Positions 35,152 through 47,437 of a stretch of 64,000 nt of DNA are shown here, one piece after another. Position 1 is the stretch's first letter, and every line of letters starts with the position of its first letter. Origin of the DNA: Liquidambar formosana (lineage: Eukaryota > Streptophyta > Magnoliopsida > Saxifragales > Altingiaceae); NCBI GenBank assembly GCA_039720395.1, contig CM077832.1, forward strand, positions 12,342,966-12,406,965, read 5' to 3'. Below the pieces are notes generated by a model. That model saw nothing but the letters and a program-made list of their open reading frames with translations, was not told the DNA's origin and searched no databases. The translations under genes were made by a program, and so were the position numbers.

Positions 35152-38044
35152 AGCTTTTGATGGTTGGATTTAAATCAGCTTTTCCTTGTGGCTTTGTTTG
35201 TTACACATGATAGTACCTGTGACAATTTTGTACAATAGTTAGATTTATATGGGAAAATGTTAATTGTAATTCTACCTTTTTATTGAAAGTAAAAATTAAA
35301 ATAATACTAATAACGATCAAATTCAGTTGGAGAGATGGATACCATTTTAGTTTTTCCCTTCTGATCAGCAAAGCTATGTCTATGTTTCTCTTCAACATTT
35401 TCATCAAGAGGTGAAAGTAGTTTTAAACAAAGATACTGAAAAATTCAGAAGGCACTGGCAATATTCATTTTTGGGTTAACAGCTATGAAAAACTTCGGTT
35501 TGCTGATGATTTTGTTCTGGAAATAAAGGAATGGTCAATTTTGGGGTGATAACTGTATTATTTTAAATTTGGTGTAGCTCTTCGTTTCAACCCTTGAAAT
35601 GGATTGGCATGTTGAGGGTTGAAGATTAAAATTTGATTTTCAGATTGGTCTCCCTGTTTCAACCCTCGAAATTCAACCCTATCAAACTGCTCAACTAACC
35701 CTGTAGGGGGACTACATGTGCCCAGCCCTGTAGGGGGACTGCATGTGCTCAGCCTTGTAGGCAAGTGCAAAGCATTTGGAACCTCCTGATATAAATAAAT
35801 AAATTCTATCAAAAAAAAAAAAAAAAGGGTGGTGTAGAACTCAGGCAGTGAAACATTTTAACTTCCTGAAGCAAGTACTAAAATGCAACCACCCACCTGA
35901 TCATCTCATTATGTTTTGTGGCCTCCCTGTTTTAAAATTCGATTATCCAAAATGATGAGTATTGCCTTAAAAATCAACTGGCATTTATGTATTCTCATTT
36001 TGACATTTTTAACAGAGGAAAATTGCAATTGACTGCCTGCCTTAAATTTAGTTTTCTAGACACTGCCTTGTATCTAATAATTTAGTTTTAAAAAATGCTC
36101 TGAATGTAGGCCTTAATATCAAAATTTTGGAATAATTTTTTCAGTGGTAGTGTGGTACCTATTCATGTAAACTTGCAGCAGCTTAATTTTGATTGTTTTA
36201 TTCCTTGATTATGTGTGTTTTCCCATCATTTAGCCAAAAAGAAAAAAAAAGCTGTAACTTCTAACTTAATTTTCATAGTTTTATTTCTTTCTCAATGGTC
36301 CATTTCATTCATTAAACTTAGTTTTGTTTCTTTCTTAATGGATCCATTTCTTTCATTAAAATCATGTTAAAAAACCTTGTACTTTACCCAGTTTAAGTGG
36401 TATTAATAGGCTTGAGATCCTACACCTTATAGTTCTATAGGTAATCCTCTTAATTTTAGCTGACAGGGAAAACTGCATACTGATTCTTCAAGTTCCACAA
36501 ATGGCCTTTAGCCATCTATGTAATTGCTTCCCTAAGGCATGAGCATGAACACAATCTATTTAATATTCAAAAATGTAAAATCACAATTGGCTAAATCATA
36601 CAACTTTGTAGGTCAAACAAAGTTCCATATACAAAATGCATTTGGATCATCAGAAATGGAAGCCAAGCAGCATCTTTGAAGGAAAGATCAGTAGCAGCCA
36701 ACTCAATTGATCATTTTCTTCGCTGTCTGCCCACAATAACAGGAAAAAAATTGAAAAAAAAGATGGTTTTAGTTTTGGCATCCAATTTTATTCCAAAAAT
36801 AACATTAGTTTAATAATTATAATTTACAAGTGATTTCCACAACAGATAAGCAACTCTCCCGATTTAAAAATGTTCCTTTGGTGAAGGATTCCCATTTCCT
36901 AGTTCATATTGCAAGTGACTCAGCTCACAAGCTGAGAGCAATTTACAATCCTAATAATAGCTACATTAATGATAACAATCATTAAAAAGAGTTATGGTTG
37001 GTTTAAAAAATGCACCAATGGAATGCAAGCGTGCCCCTGCATGTATGTGAGACTCCAAAGCAGTGTATGGGGTTTTCTGCATAAACTTTCCCCTTGAACA
37101 AAAGAAATATAGTAAGTGGTAATTAGTTTATTACCACTTATTAGTATATGGAGTTATGTTTGGTACAGTCCTTATTTCTCTGATACCAAACAGTTCACTT
37201 TTAACTAGTTCAGAAGTCCAAGTTTGTCGCAGTAATCAATTCAGTATCCCAGAAGAGAAATTTATGCTTCTCATGGATCCATTTGGAAAAATAATGAGCT
37301 TTTGATCAGAAATAAAGACAATTTAATGAAAAACTAAGCATTAATAGCATGGAATTTTTATGGCATTGCTTGCATAAAGTACAGATGCAACAATTGTGTA
37401 GGTAGCCTAGAAATACTTAAAAGGGTAACAGAAGCATTGGATATAATAGTAAGAATGAGACGTATAGACTGTATAGTCACGATGTACCACTTGCCACCAT
37501 AGTAATAATGGGAGTCTGAGAATTTAATGTAGTTTTTATCTATTACCAAAAGGGAAAAAATTCATTAATGCTTTTTCCTGTGTCATAAAATGCATTGTTA
37601 TAACTATTATGAGCTAGAAAAATTTTAACACCAAACATACCAACCTACCTAAAAATAGTGCATATTACTTCACAGCTTCAACGCATACAAACAATGAAAC
37701 CAACCTTATTAGCATATCCTCTTTTTCTTTTTATTTTTTAAAATGCTTATTATATATATGGTTTTGATTTTTGGTATTCCTAGATTAGATGTCATCTTTT
37801 TTTTCCCCCATCCAAATAGGTTGCTGGGTTGGTGTTCAAATTCTGCATATTAAACTGACCAGGTTTGGTTTTGGTTTCCAACCAGTTTTCTATGCACCTT
37901 TATCTTCACAAAAGGTTTCCAAACCAGTTTTCTATGCAATGAAGAAAATTACAGTGAAGTACCTCAAAAAATGGTGGTTCAGCAACATCCTAAATCTTCA
38001 ATAGATCATGCTATAGGTTTGCTTCATTACTTTCAGGTGAAGCA
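35152..38044. other. Convergent intergenic region
   Basis: The two flanking genes converge here, so both 3' UTRs must lie within this 2.9 kb. I see no further gene. At 35680-35770 a unit of about 29 bases (CCTGTAGGGGGACT..CATGTGC.CAGCC) is repeated two to three times. Confidence 0.5.
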
Positions 38045-41000
38045 TCAATAACTTTGAAACCTAAGCCTTTTCTCCCTTCTATCAAGGCAAGAGAGATGGT
38101 TAAGTGTTAAGCACAATAGTAAGCAAATAATAATAAAAGCATAAATCATGAATATTACTACCTAAACAGCTTAACCATTACCCTTAGAAAAGGAAAAAAA
38201 CTAAAAATCTTTTCTGCAATAGTAAAAGTGCATGTCCATGTAGAGTGAAACTTTATATTGAGAGCATTGAACTTGATAGATGATATATAGTTGGCACTAC
38301 TTGGCAGTATGTTTGAGGGATTTGGAAAAAAACACTCCCTTAGGGAATGATATGATATCCCCACAAGGAGTTCTTTCTTTGCATTGATTGTCTAATTTTC
38401 TTTTTCCTGCATCATGTCATATTAATCATATTTCAGTGCTTACACTGTAAATTTCCATGTATTTAATCAGTTGACCATCTAGAATGGACAAAGATAATTT
38501 TCTTACATTCCAAATGGATCAGTGCCTTTCCCACCATACTATTTTTATTTTGTTACCCATACTAGGAATATAGTTAACAAAATTTCAGTTGGATACTGGC
38601 AGTGACAGATATGCATATACAGTAAATTAAATATTTTTATAGTGAATAATAATGGCATAAAATCTTAGAAAACATCATAGAAGCTCAACAACGATAAGCA
38701 ATAACAGAATGGGGAAAATCTCTCAGAAGTCAGAGCTATTTCAAGGTAAAGAAATAGAGGTTAAGAAGTTGTGTCAAAAACACTATGTCACATACTAGAT
38801 GGAAAATTATCTCTAGAACTGTCAATAATAGAACATGCAGGAAGAGATGAAGGCAACAAGGAAAAACAAAATTCCAAGCCCCCCCCCCCCCCCCCCCAAA
38901 AAAAAAAGACACAAAAAACCCCCCAAGGCAAACCAAATAGAAAGGCAGTAAAAAGGGCATATCAATGAAGGAACTGTTTGAAATTGGTTGGGAAATCTAA
39001 TTAGATTGTATCAGTACGTACATGAAGAATTAAAAAATGCGTTGGAAACCTAATTGTTAAAATGTTTAATGAAAAACCTCAGCTAATTACTTCAATTTTA
39101 AGAAGGCATTCTAAACTCATTTCTGAAACATATTGTAATCACCACTGGAGCAAAACCTGTTTCTTAGATGTTTCCAAAAGTATCTTCAAAAGCTTCCTAC
39201 ACATTTCACAGATGTTTCCCCAAATTTAGAAAAGATATTATATCAATTTTTAACTCAATTTATAAATAAATGTTTTTAACGAATTTCCAGGTAATTATAC
39301 TACTTCCTAATTTTAAAGTTGCTTTGTAAATTCCTTTTGATATATAACACAAGATTAATAAAACCAATAAATCTTATTGGAAAGCATAATTCATTATAAC
39401 CTAAAAGGTAAAACAATAACTGTCCTTACCTTGAAGAAATGTATTTTTCAATTGAATTTTCCTGTTCGGCATCATAGTAACACCATTTTTCATGAAGTGC
39501 AACTGTATCCCAGGCTCCCATTTCTGTGGAGTGGGGAAGAAAAGGTAATATTATCCAACCTCATCTAATCAGACCCCATACATTGTAAAGTGAAGCAGCT
39601 AATACTAACCTTGAAGCAAAATATCTTCATCAGAATAGCCCTTTAATCTCCAATATGCATGACCATTAACATCCAAAAGGATAGGCTCTGTCCTAACAGC
39701 ATCAGATCTTTGTCTCTCTATGAGCATCATTTGCAAAGAGAAGTCAGAATATAACCACCAAAATTACATATATACACTAGGAAAATGCTACTTGTCTCAA
39801 AAAATTTTCCAAAATTCAAGATCCCAAATGATGCAACAACATAACACAACCCACAACTTTGAAATTTGAATTTGAATAGTGAACCAAAAATAGATCCAAT
39901 ACCAAGATGCTACCTCATTTGAAATCTTGAATTTGGGAAAAAAAGTTGGGATATATAGTATTGCTCTATACATTAAGTAAGAGGCCCATGAAGATAAAGA
40001 ACTTGAACAAATGAAAAAGCAGAAAACCAATGCCAAGAGTTTGGATCAAGCAACTTCAACTGAGGCTACGTTTTCCCATTTTATTGATGTATATTTGCTT
40101 CACATTTCACACATTAGTAAACTATATCACTAGATGCAATACTATTAACAATATTAAACTAGAGTTTCACAGATATTATATTCTGTTTTTCTACATAGCT
40201 TGTTATGACAGACCTCGATTTGGGAACCAAGGCATCTAGAAAATCAATAACAAATGAAAGAAGAATAAACACAAGCACTGAAGCATGCCAATAATTTGTG
40301 GTTTTAGGCTTAAAGCCTACATCCATGGGCAAAGATGGTGAGAAAATCCCACTATAAAGAACGAAGATAAGTTGTTTTGTCTCTCAAAAACCTAGCCCCC
40401 CAAATACACCCAAAGAAATTTCTACTAGGTCTTCTGTTATCCAAATAAAAGCCCTTAATCCCCTTATATAGTCAGTTTACATGGAGAGATACAAGTCAGC
40501 TCAATAAATAGGGTGCCAGATCACACACCCAGTAAAATTTGAGACACCCAGACAACAAATCTGTTTTCTGTTTCTATAATTATCCTTTCCAATCTTTGTT
40601 CACATGATGTAAAATTAAAAATCATGTATTTTACTTTTCAATTAGGTTATGTAGAATAAGGAGCTACTATACATGTAAAGAAACAAAGATTTTAACCTGC
40701 AAGACACCATGCAAAGCCTCAAAAAGGGAAGGAGACTCAAGAAGTCAAAAGACAAATTTGGAGAAGAATTTAAAGAGTCAACTGCAAGATGACCAGAGGA
40801 ATAACGCAGAGAATTATCAACAGTGCAAACTCATGAGAAAATAGTTTCTGCCCAAAGGAAAGAATCCACAAAACCAATCATTCAATGATTCAAATCCAAT
40901 GGACTAGAAAGGTAAAAACCCAAGGCCTATGCAGAAGCAGAAAGGAGAAAACCACAACTGCTCTAAACTATTGTCACAATTAGTATGATTCTTATATTTA

Positions 41001-44000
41001 CTAATTGCAAAAGTCTAGAGCCTAAGAGACTAGAGAACTCAATTCTTGATAGTATTTACTTTAACATACTGATGAGTGAAATCTGGCAAAGTCAATACCT
41101 CAATATCATAGGTGATCATTGTTAAGGATGTAAAAACTCAAAGTCTCAATATGACTATCACACTCTCATCATGAGAGATGGTTATCTCCTTAAGACAATA
41201 CATAAGTGATGATCACTGGTATCTAGACCTAGTCATTTTAGTAAAATGTTTACTAAACGAATTATATATTTATAAATATTTATTTAGAAAGATTCTAATA
41301 TCAAAAAATTTCTATCAATGATCATTGGTGTTTGTATTGGGTAATCAAGGAAAATATAAAATATAAATATAATTGGGTTGATATTACCTTATACCCAATT
41401 GCTATTTATTGATATTAATATGTAAGGATTTTTATTTGCAGATAACTAATTAGAAAGGGCCTTATTATAATTTCCTATTCTAGGAGTTCAATTACAACCA
41501 CTTAATGAAGTAGATTGTAATTTTAAATTTTCCTAATTAATGATCAAGTTAATTGGGAATTATGGAAATTAGTAACAACCTGGGATTAGGAAACCCTAAT
41601 ATCCCCTCTTAATCTTAAAGGAGCACCCTATGACCCTATATAATCAATTCTATAAGGGTGACAAGCCATTATGATGGTAGAGAGAACAATTAAAAGCTCT
41701 CACCAGCTCTCAAGTCCACTCAGTGCATTAGGGTTTAAGAGGAAAACCACTAGGCCATTAAAGCTTCATTCATCTTCTTCTTTAAGCAATTTTTAGATGG
41801 AAGTGTTTGGCTACTGTTTTGGAGCTAAACTAAATGTGTTCATGGTGTTTCACCTAGGAAGTCCTATACCAATGAAAAAGGCTTAAAGTCCATTTTATAA
41901 TGAAAAAAACAGCTCACAATTCCGAGTTTTGTGGAAGGAGACACAAACATTTTATTAAAGCACGTCTATGCTGTAGAGACCACCACAAAAATCATTCCAC
42001 CTTCTTGGAGAATGGTTTTCTTTTTCCCCTCTTGGTTTCAACAAAGCCCTGAGGTATACCTGACTTCTCATTTGTGATTCAAACAAGACTATATAGCTTT
42101 GTATCCCAATATATATATATATATCCCAAATGTACACCATAACCCACTAATGCATGACATACAACCCCCAATACGACGGCTGATATAAGTTATGTCACCA
42201 CATTGCTTGCCCGATCGTCATCTTATATGCCTCTACTTGAAGTTCACATCTCAAAGTTTACATTTGAGGGTGTAATGATAACTATTCATCATTCACCTCA
42301 TAAAATGGATGGATGAACACCTTGACTGATTGGCTGTTGCTGCTGTTAGCATTATCATGGTCAACAATTATGAGTCAAAGTTATCAAGACCAGGTCAAGA
42401 GAGTGATCTTTTAAGTTTACTAGATGAGCATAACTAGTTTCACTAGGGAATTTAATTTTTAATTAAAAATGTAAATAAAATAGAGGTATTTGCAACAAGT
42501 ACTAATGGTGAAAGGATTCCTTGAATTTTTTTAAATCTGTATTCATCAGACTTTGTCAGTATTTCTGACCTAGAACAAATCCTTCATTCCAGCCAATTCC
42601 CCTACGTGCCCTTCCAATAGAAACACAACTGAAATTCACTAAACAAGAACTGTCTTAAAGAACTCAGGGAGAATCCAAAATCAAATCTCCTAATTATTCC
42701 ATACATCCTATAGGTATTCTAGTTTCAAATCTCCTAATTGTTCAATGGGGAAATCAATAAAACATCCAAAGTTTTATCTAAAACTCTTGGCATTACATAG
42801 ATCCATGAAGGAAATGTACAATAATTGGAGACAGAAAATACAGTTGAATGCCTCCTTAATCTTTCTAATCAGGTGAACAGTTAAACAATCCATGCCATTT
42901 CCCACATGGCCAAAATAGAATTTAAGCTTGAACAACCTCAGAATTAGGACTTTAAGAATGACAATTGAAAAATAAAGAAATTCTTCTTGGATTTCATTCT
43001 AAATTTGATCAATCTTGACAATTTGACATCATTCTTTATTGAACAACTGAAGCACAACTACATGTCTTTTATCTTTTCTATTTAACCTTTTATCTTATTA
43101 TACTAATTAATGGACTTAAGAATTACAATATTGAGAATATACTTCAAGAAATGGCATGGAACCTATTAGTTATTAATCAAAAGTGGACTTAATTCTAGAA
43201 GGTCGTCTTATCTGAATGGCACAATTGACCTTTATATTGAAGTAATACAAGTCATTGATTAATAGATCATAGATATAAACAGAACAGTACATTTGAAGAA
43301 TTCCATATTAAAAAAGGTTGGTCAACAATGCTACTTTAATTCTGTAGTGAGACTCCATGTTCTAAATTCTAGAAACCACCTATTTTGGTTGATGGATGTG
43401 GTACCCATCTCAACCACAAGACAAGCCATGGGGAGCACTACTTGAATAGAAAATTTTCAACACATGAAATAGAAGAATAAGAAATCCAGAACATACTCTT
43501 GGGTACCATGCCCATTGCCTCCAGCATCTCAGCATGAGCTTTTGCTGCTTCAGTTTTTATTTGTGAAACAATAGCTTCATGCTCAGAAATTGAAAGAGGG
43601 GCACCATTTTTTGCAATAATAGCTTTGGCCACCTCATCCTGCAACTTCTGCTTAACGCGTTTTTCCTGTACAAAATATGAACTTTAGAACACAGAGTACT
43701 TCAAGAACATGCTAACAATACATTTATGGTAAATACCCAAAACCCTCATAGCTTATCATTTATGTTACCTTATCCTTTGCTGCATTAACTTTTTCTTTTG
43801 CTTCCTTTCCAGTTTCAACAAATTTTGAATTTTGATCATCAATCCAGCTCCTCAGCTTTCTGGAAATTTTTTTATTGAATTTGATCATCATTCCTTAAAA
43901 ATCTAAGAAAAAGAGGGAAAGACAACAGGAGAAATGCCATACTAAATATCACTTACACAGTGCTAAGTGTTTCGTCACATAGAAAATTCAAGAGTCTAAG

Positions 44001-47000
44001 CTTTTTTGAGAAGTCTAACTCATCATATCCATCACCACCCTTATCAAAACAATCTGAAACCATCTCTTTGAAGACATCCTGAGATTTAGAGACGCATTTT
44101 CCTAGAGCTTGCAACCATGAATTTTTGCCATTTGTTTGACTCAAGGACAGAGATCTAAACAGTACACTGCAGATAATAAATTAATTTATCCCTATTGAAG
44201 GAAAATGATTTAATTCATACATATAATGATGAGGGAAATTTATACTCTTCTCCCATATCCTTTAGTATCAGAGACAGCAATTGTGTATGAAACCAGACAA
44301 TTAAAGAGTTTTGTCCTCGGCGTGCACTTCGGCCAAGTGTTAGTGGGCCACGTGTTAGTTCATGAAGTACAGATTCAGCTTGAACTTTCTTCACATTAAG
44401 AACCTAGAAACAAAAATACAACGGCTGATTAAAAACAAGAGTACTCAATTTAATCGCAAATTTTTTGGCCTTGTAGCACTTATATCTACATAGTTGGAAT
44501 GTTTAACACAATATACAGGAAAATGAAGAACTAAAGTGGCCCCAAAAAAATAAAATAAATAAATAAATCAATTGGAGGTGAGCTGGTGCAGTGGGGAGGT
44601 AGATTTTGCTAAACATTGTTTAGCACCTGATTATTACTCCACTTGTGTTATTGTTTATTTGTTTAGTGTTTTAATTACATAGCCAGTACCAAGCAGACTG
44701 AAAGGAGGGCTGTGGAAGGTAGATGACCTGCATTAAACATGTAATCACAGACAAGAGAATGTAAGTCCCCTCCCCTCCATTTCTTTTATTTTCTTTCCAA
44801 ACCAGTCCATCCAAAGGATCAAACAAAGACCACATTCCCTTGAACAGAAAATATTGCCCTAGATAGAGCTGAATGGTGAAAAAGGATTCATGTGTACAAT
44901 CACAAGTAGTCAGGATTTGAGGCTTTGTAGGGTCAAGTTTAATACTTAATTATACACCCAGAGTGGTGAAATATCAATAGAAAGAATAATCAAAATTAAC
45001 CTTATTTATGCCTTAAGATTCAAGACAGGGCACTATTTGCAAACCTGAAACCAACAAAAAGAGAAAGGCAACCCAAAAATCCTGAGATTTGACATATAGA
45101 CCATCCATAAATTACAATCAAAAGGAGCCAGTAATATCGGAGATCAATATATATATATATATATCATCTCCAAATTAACCAAATTTATAAACTAAATAAA
45201 CTAGAATACATCAAAAATAAATTAAATTGATGAATACTCAATACCACCACAGCATGATACCAAAATTGAACCAGAGTTAAACTTGCCATGTACAATGATC
45301 AATGTAAACGAGATAGTTACATTTGTGGTACAAATCAATATAGATTATAGACCCAAAATTAGACATACCTTTCCAAAAGTTGCACAGAATTCTAAGAATT
45401 GCAATGCTTGCCCAACATCTTCAGGAAGCAACTCAACTCCCGCTATAGTTGTTAATTCAGTGCCCTGAGGCATTGGGATATCAGCATCAAAATTTTTGTT
45501 CTGCAATGTCACGGTACAGTTTTCAACTTTGTGAGATTCAACTGTCTTAGGCTTCGATCCTTCACTATCAGTTGTCGAACAATCCAATACTTCTATAACT
45601 TTGTGAGTTGGTTCATCCCTTCCACCATTTTTCTCTTCTTTCTTAATGGGACTTGAGTAAACCTCCCTAGAAACCTGCACCTTAGACTGCTTCTTATCTA
45701 ATATTACACTAGGCTTTGCTCCTGCATTATCAATTTTGGAACAATCTGATACTTCTACAACTTTGTGAGTTACCCCATCCCTTCCACCATTTTTCCCTTC
45801 TTTCTTAATGGAACTTGAGGAAACGTCCCTAGAAACCCGCATCCTAGACTGCTTCTTATCTAGCATTACACTACCCTCCTTCCCATTTTTCTTCACTATC
45901 TCCTTAGAGGTTTCCTTGGAAACCTGAGGCTTCTTAGTGTTACTGTTCTTCAAAGGAGAATCACTATCCCTGTTTCCATCATGCATCTTTTCTATCCCTT
46001 CCTGTTTCATTTTCTTAGGTTTCTTCTCATCAGGGTTGAATGTTGAATTCCGATGTTGCAAATCTGAACCAATGTTTTCATCAAAAGAATTTTCCTTACC
46101 CCGTTTCCTTTGCAAAACACTTGGATTTTCCTGTTGAATTATGAAGTGGTATATAAACATGGTGAAACAAAAATCCCATCAACCAAAAACCCTAAAAAAA
46201 CCAAAATGCTGCCTGCCCGTTATAGAAGAAACACTATCAAACCTTGTTTGGAGCAACTGTTCTTTTCGGCGAGACACCAGCAACTTTTACAATCTTGTCA
46301 TGACACGAATTCTCAGGACCTTTCATATGCAGCATCTCTGAAACAGAGGAAAAACCAGTTGCTTTGGCTGCATGCACAAGTATTCCAGTGGGTTTATGAC
46401 CTCTTTTCTTCCTGTAAAATGCATATATATTTCTATAAGATTCATCCCAAAAAGCTGCAAGATACCAAATAGTAAGAGAGAAAAGTTCACTATTTTACAA
46501 ACACTCACATGCAGTTACTGCAATTGCAGATTCCTCTACACTTGGGACATTTCCAGTCATCCAACATTGCCATTTCTTCTGCTTTCTCTCCATATCTATG
46601 TTCACATCAACCAAAGGAATTGGACAATGCAAATTTATGAAACCCCACGAAAAATAAACATTATATTAGAAGTCTATCGCCATATCTAACCTGTTCAAGA
46701 GGCACTTGTGACAGAAGCTAATGGTACACTGCTTTTTGCCTTTCATGACCTTGCAGGATGCTACAAAATCCCTTGTTTTTTGACGGCACTTCAACATAAT
46801 AACAACAAAATCAAACAAAGAGAAATGATCTGGTAAAAATCAAGATAAAAGAAAAATGGCCCAGTAAAAAAAACACTGAAAATCCAAAGAACTTGAATAA
46901 TTAACCTTCTGTTTGCTTCCTGAGAAAATTCTAATTTTAATTTTATTTTGCTACATTTTCTCATCAACCAACAGAACACTCAAATGGGTTTGTGATGTTT

Positions 47001-47237
47001 CAATCGAATTACCTGGTGACAAGTCTTCCCATTCTCAGAATCATAGATTCGGCCTCCTTTAACGCGAATTCCCGGACATTTGGTACGCTTTGCCAGCGAA
47101 TTAGGCAGCAATTTCCGTGGCCCATTATCGTCAGATTGTGCTCGAGACTCCACCTTCTTCATGTTCTCCTTCTTGCTCGTCTTTTCCTTCTGAGCAGAGA
47201 CCTTGGGTTTGGAGGCAGAGGCTGAACGAACCGCCAT
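38045..47237 (-). CDS. CDCA7-like zf-4CXXC_R1 and DDT-domain protein (twelve exons, 734 aa)
   Basis: Exons in transcript order: 47237-47013, 46788-46691, 46595-46509, 46411-46243, 46130-45369, 44403-44246, 44166-43957, 43859-43769, 43665-43497, 39717-39610, 39523-39430, 38078-38045. Junctions are GT..AG, phases agree, and the sum is 2205 nt. Residues 73-160 are the zf-4CXXC_R1 zinc finger shared with CDCA7: cysteines at 73, 76, 87, 96, 101, 104, 124, 127, 131, 133 and 136, with CHQCRQKT, CLLNRYGEKAEE, CPRCRGICNCSNC and TGILVHAAKATGF. A basic stretch (KKPKKMK, about 229) suggests nuclear import. Residues about 424-500 look like a DDT domain (LLPEDVGQALQFLEFCATFG). A Lys/Glu-rich helix follows (about 585-650), then a WHIM-like block (EPILLDVNGHAYWRLKGYS). 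Proteins of this family bind DNA and in animals recruit the remodeller HELLS for methylation maintenance; a link to DDM1-type remodelling in plants is inference. The central linker has a 54-residue tandem repeat. Intron 9 is 3.8 kb. Confidence 0.9.
38881..38907. repeat. Poly-C to poly-A run in the last intron of the CDCA7-like gene
   Basis: Seventeen or more C followed by about ten A, in the intron between exons 11 and 12 (38079-39429). Confidence 0.85.
39718..43496. other. Intron 9 of the CDCA7-like gene, no recognisable gene
   Basis: This 3.8 kb AT-rich intron contains a diverged copy of MITE family B at about 42090-42240. No coding or RNA gene was recognised. Confidence 0.55.
42090..42240. 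mobile_element. MITE family B, copy 3 (intron 9)
   Basis: Carries CACTAATGCATGACATACAA, then GGCTGATATAAGTTATGTCA and a CCCGATCGTCATCTTATA end. The order matches the right half of the 22136 and 63062 copies. The left half is replaced by a TA microsatellite. Confidence 0.45.
45550..45873 (-). repeat. 162-bp tandem duplication inside exon 5 of the CDCA7-like gene
   Basis: Two adjacent units (45873-45712 and 45711-45550) encode closely similar 54-residue segments. They begin SVMLDKKQSRMRVSRDVSSS and SVILDKKQSKVQVSREVYSS and end near AGAKP and EGSKP. Spacing between matching positions is exactly 162 bases, so the frame is kept. Confidence 0.88.
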
Positions 47238-47308
47238 AGAAGTGTTTTTTTCTCAAATGTGTGAAACTGAGACCAAAGCGTTGTTAATGTTATGTCTTCT
47301 CTGTTTGT

Positions 47309-47317
47309 GGCGGGAAA
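47309..47317 (-). promoter_or_regulatory. E2F-type site, proximal
   Basis: TTTCCCGCC on the minus strand, about 72 bases upstream of the CDCA7-like ATG (47237). It matches the E2F/DP consensus TTTSSCGC exactly. Confidence 0.55.
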
Positions 47318-47426
47318 ATATATGAAATGTTTTCGACGAGAAACAAATTTCCCGGGATTCGGAAAGCTGGGAATTTCGAAGGGTTTTGAGGCGCCAAGTG
47401 AATTATGGAACTCTTTTGTACCCATT

Positions 47427-47435
47427 TTTCCCGCC
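47427..47435 (+). promoter_or_regulatory. E2F-type site, distal
   Basis: TTTCCCGCC on the plus strand, about 190 bases upstream of the CDCA7-like ATG. It is the same nonamer as the proximal site in opposite orientation. Confidence 0.55.
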
Positions 47436-47437
47436 AA

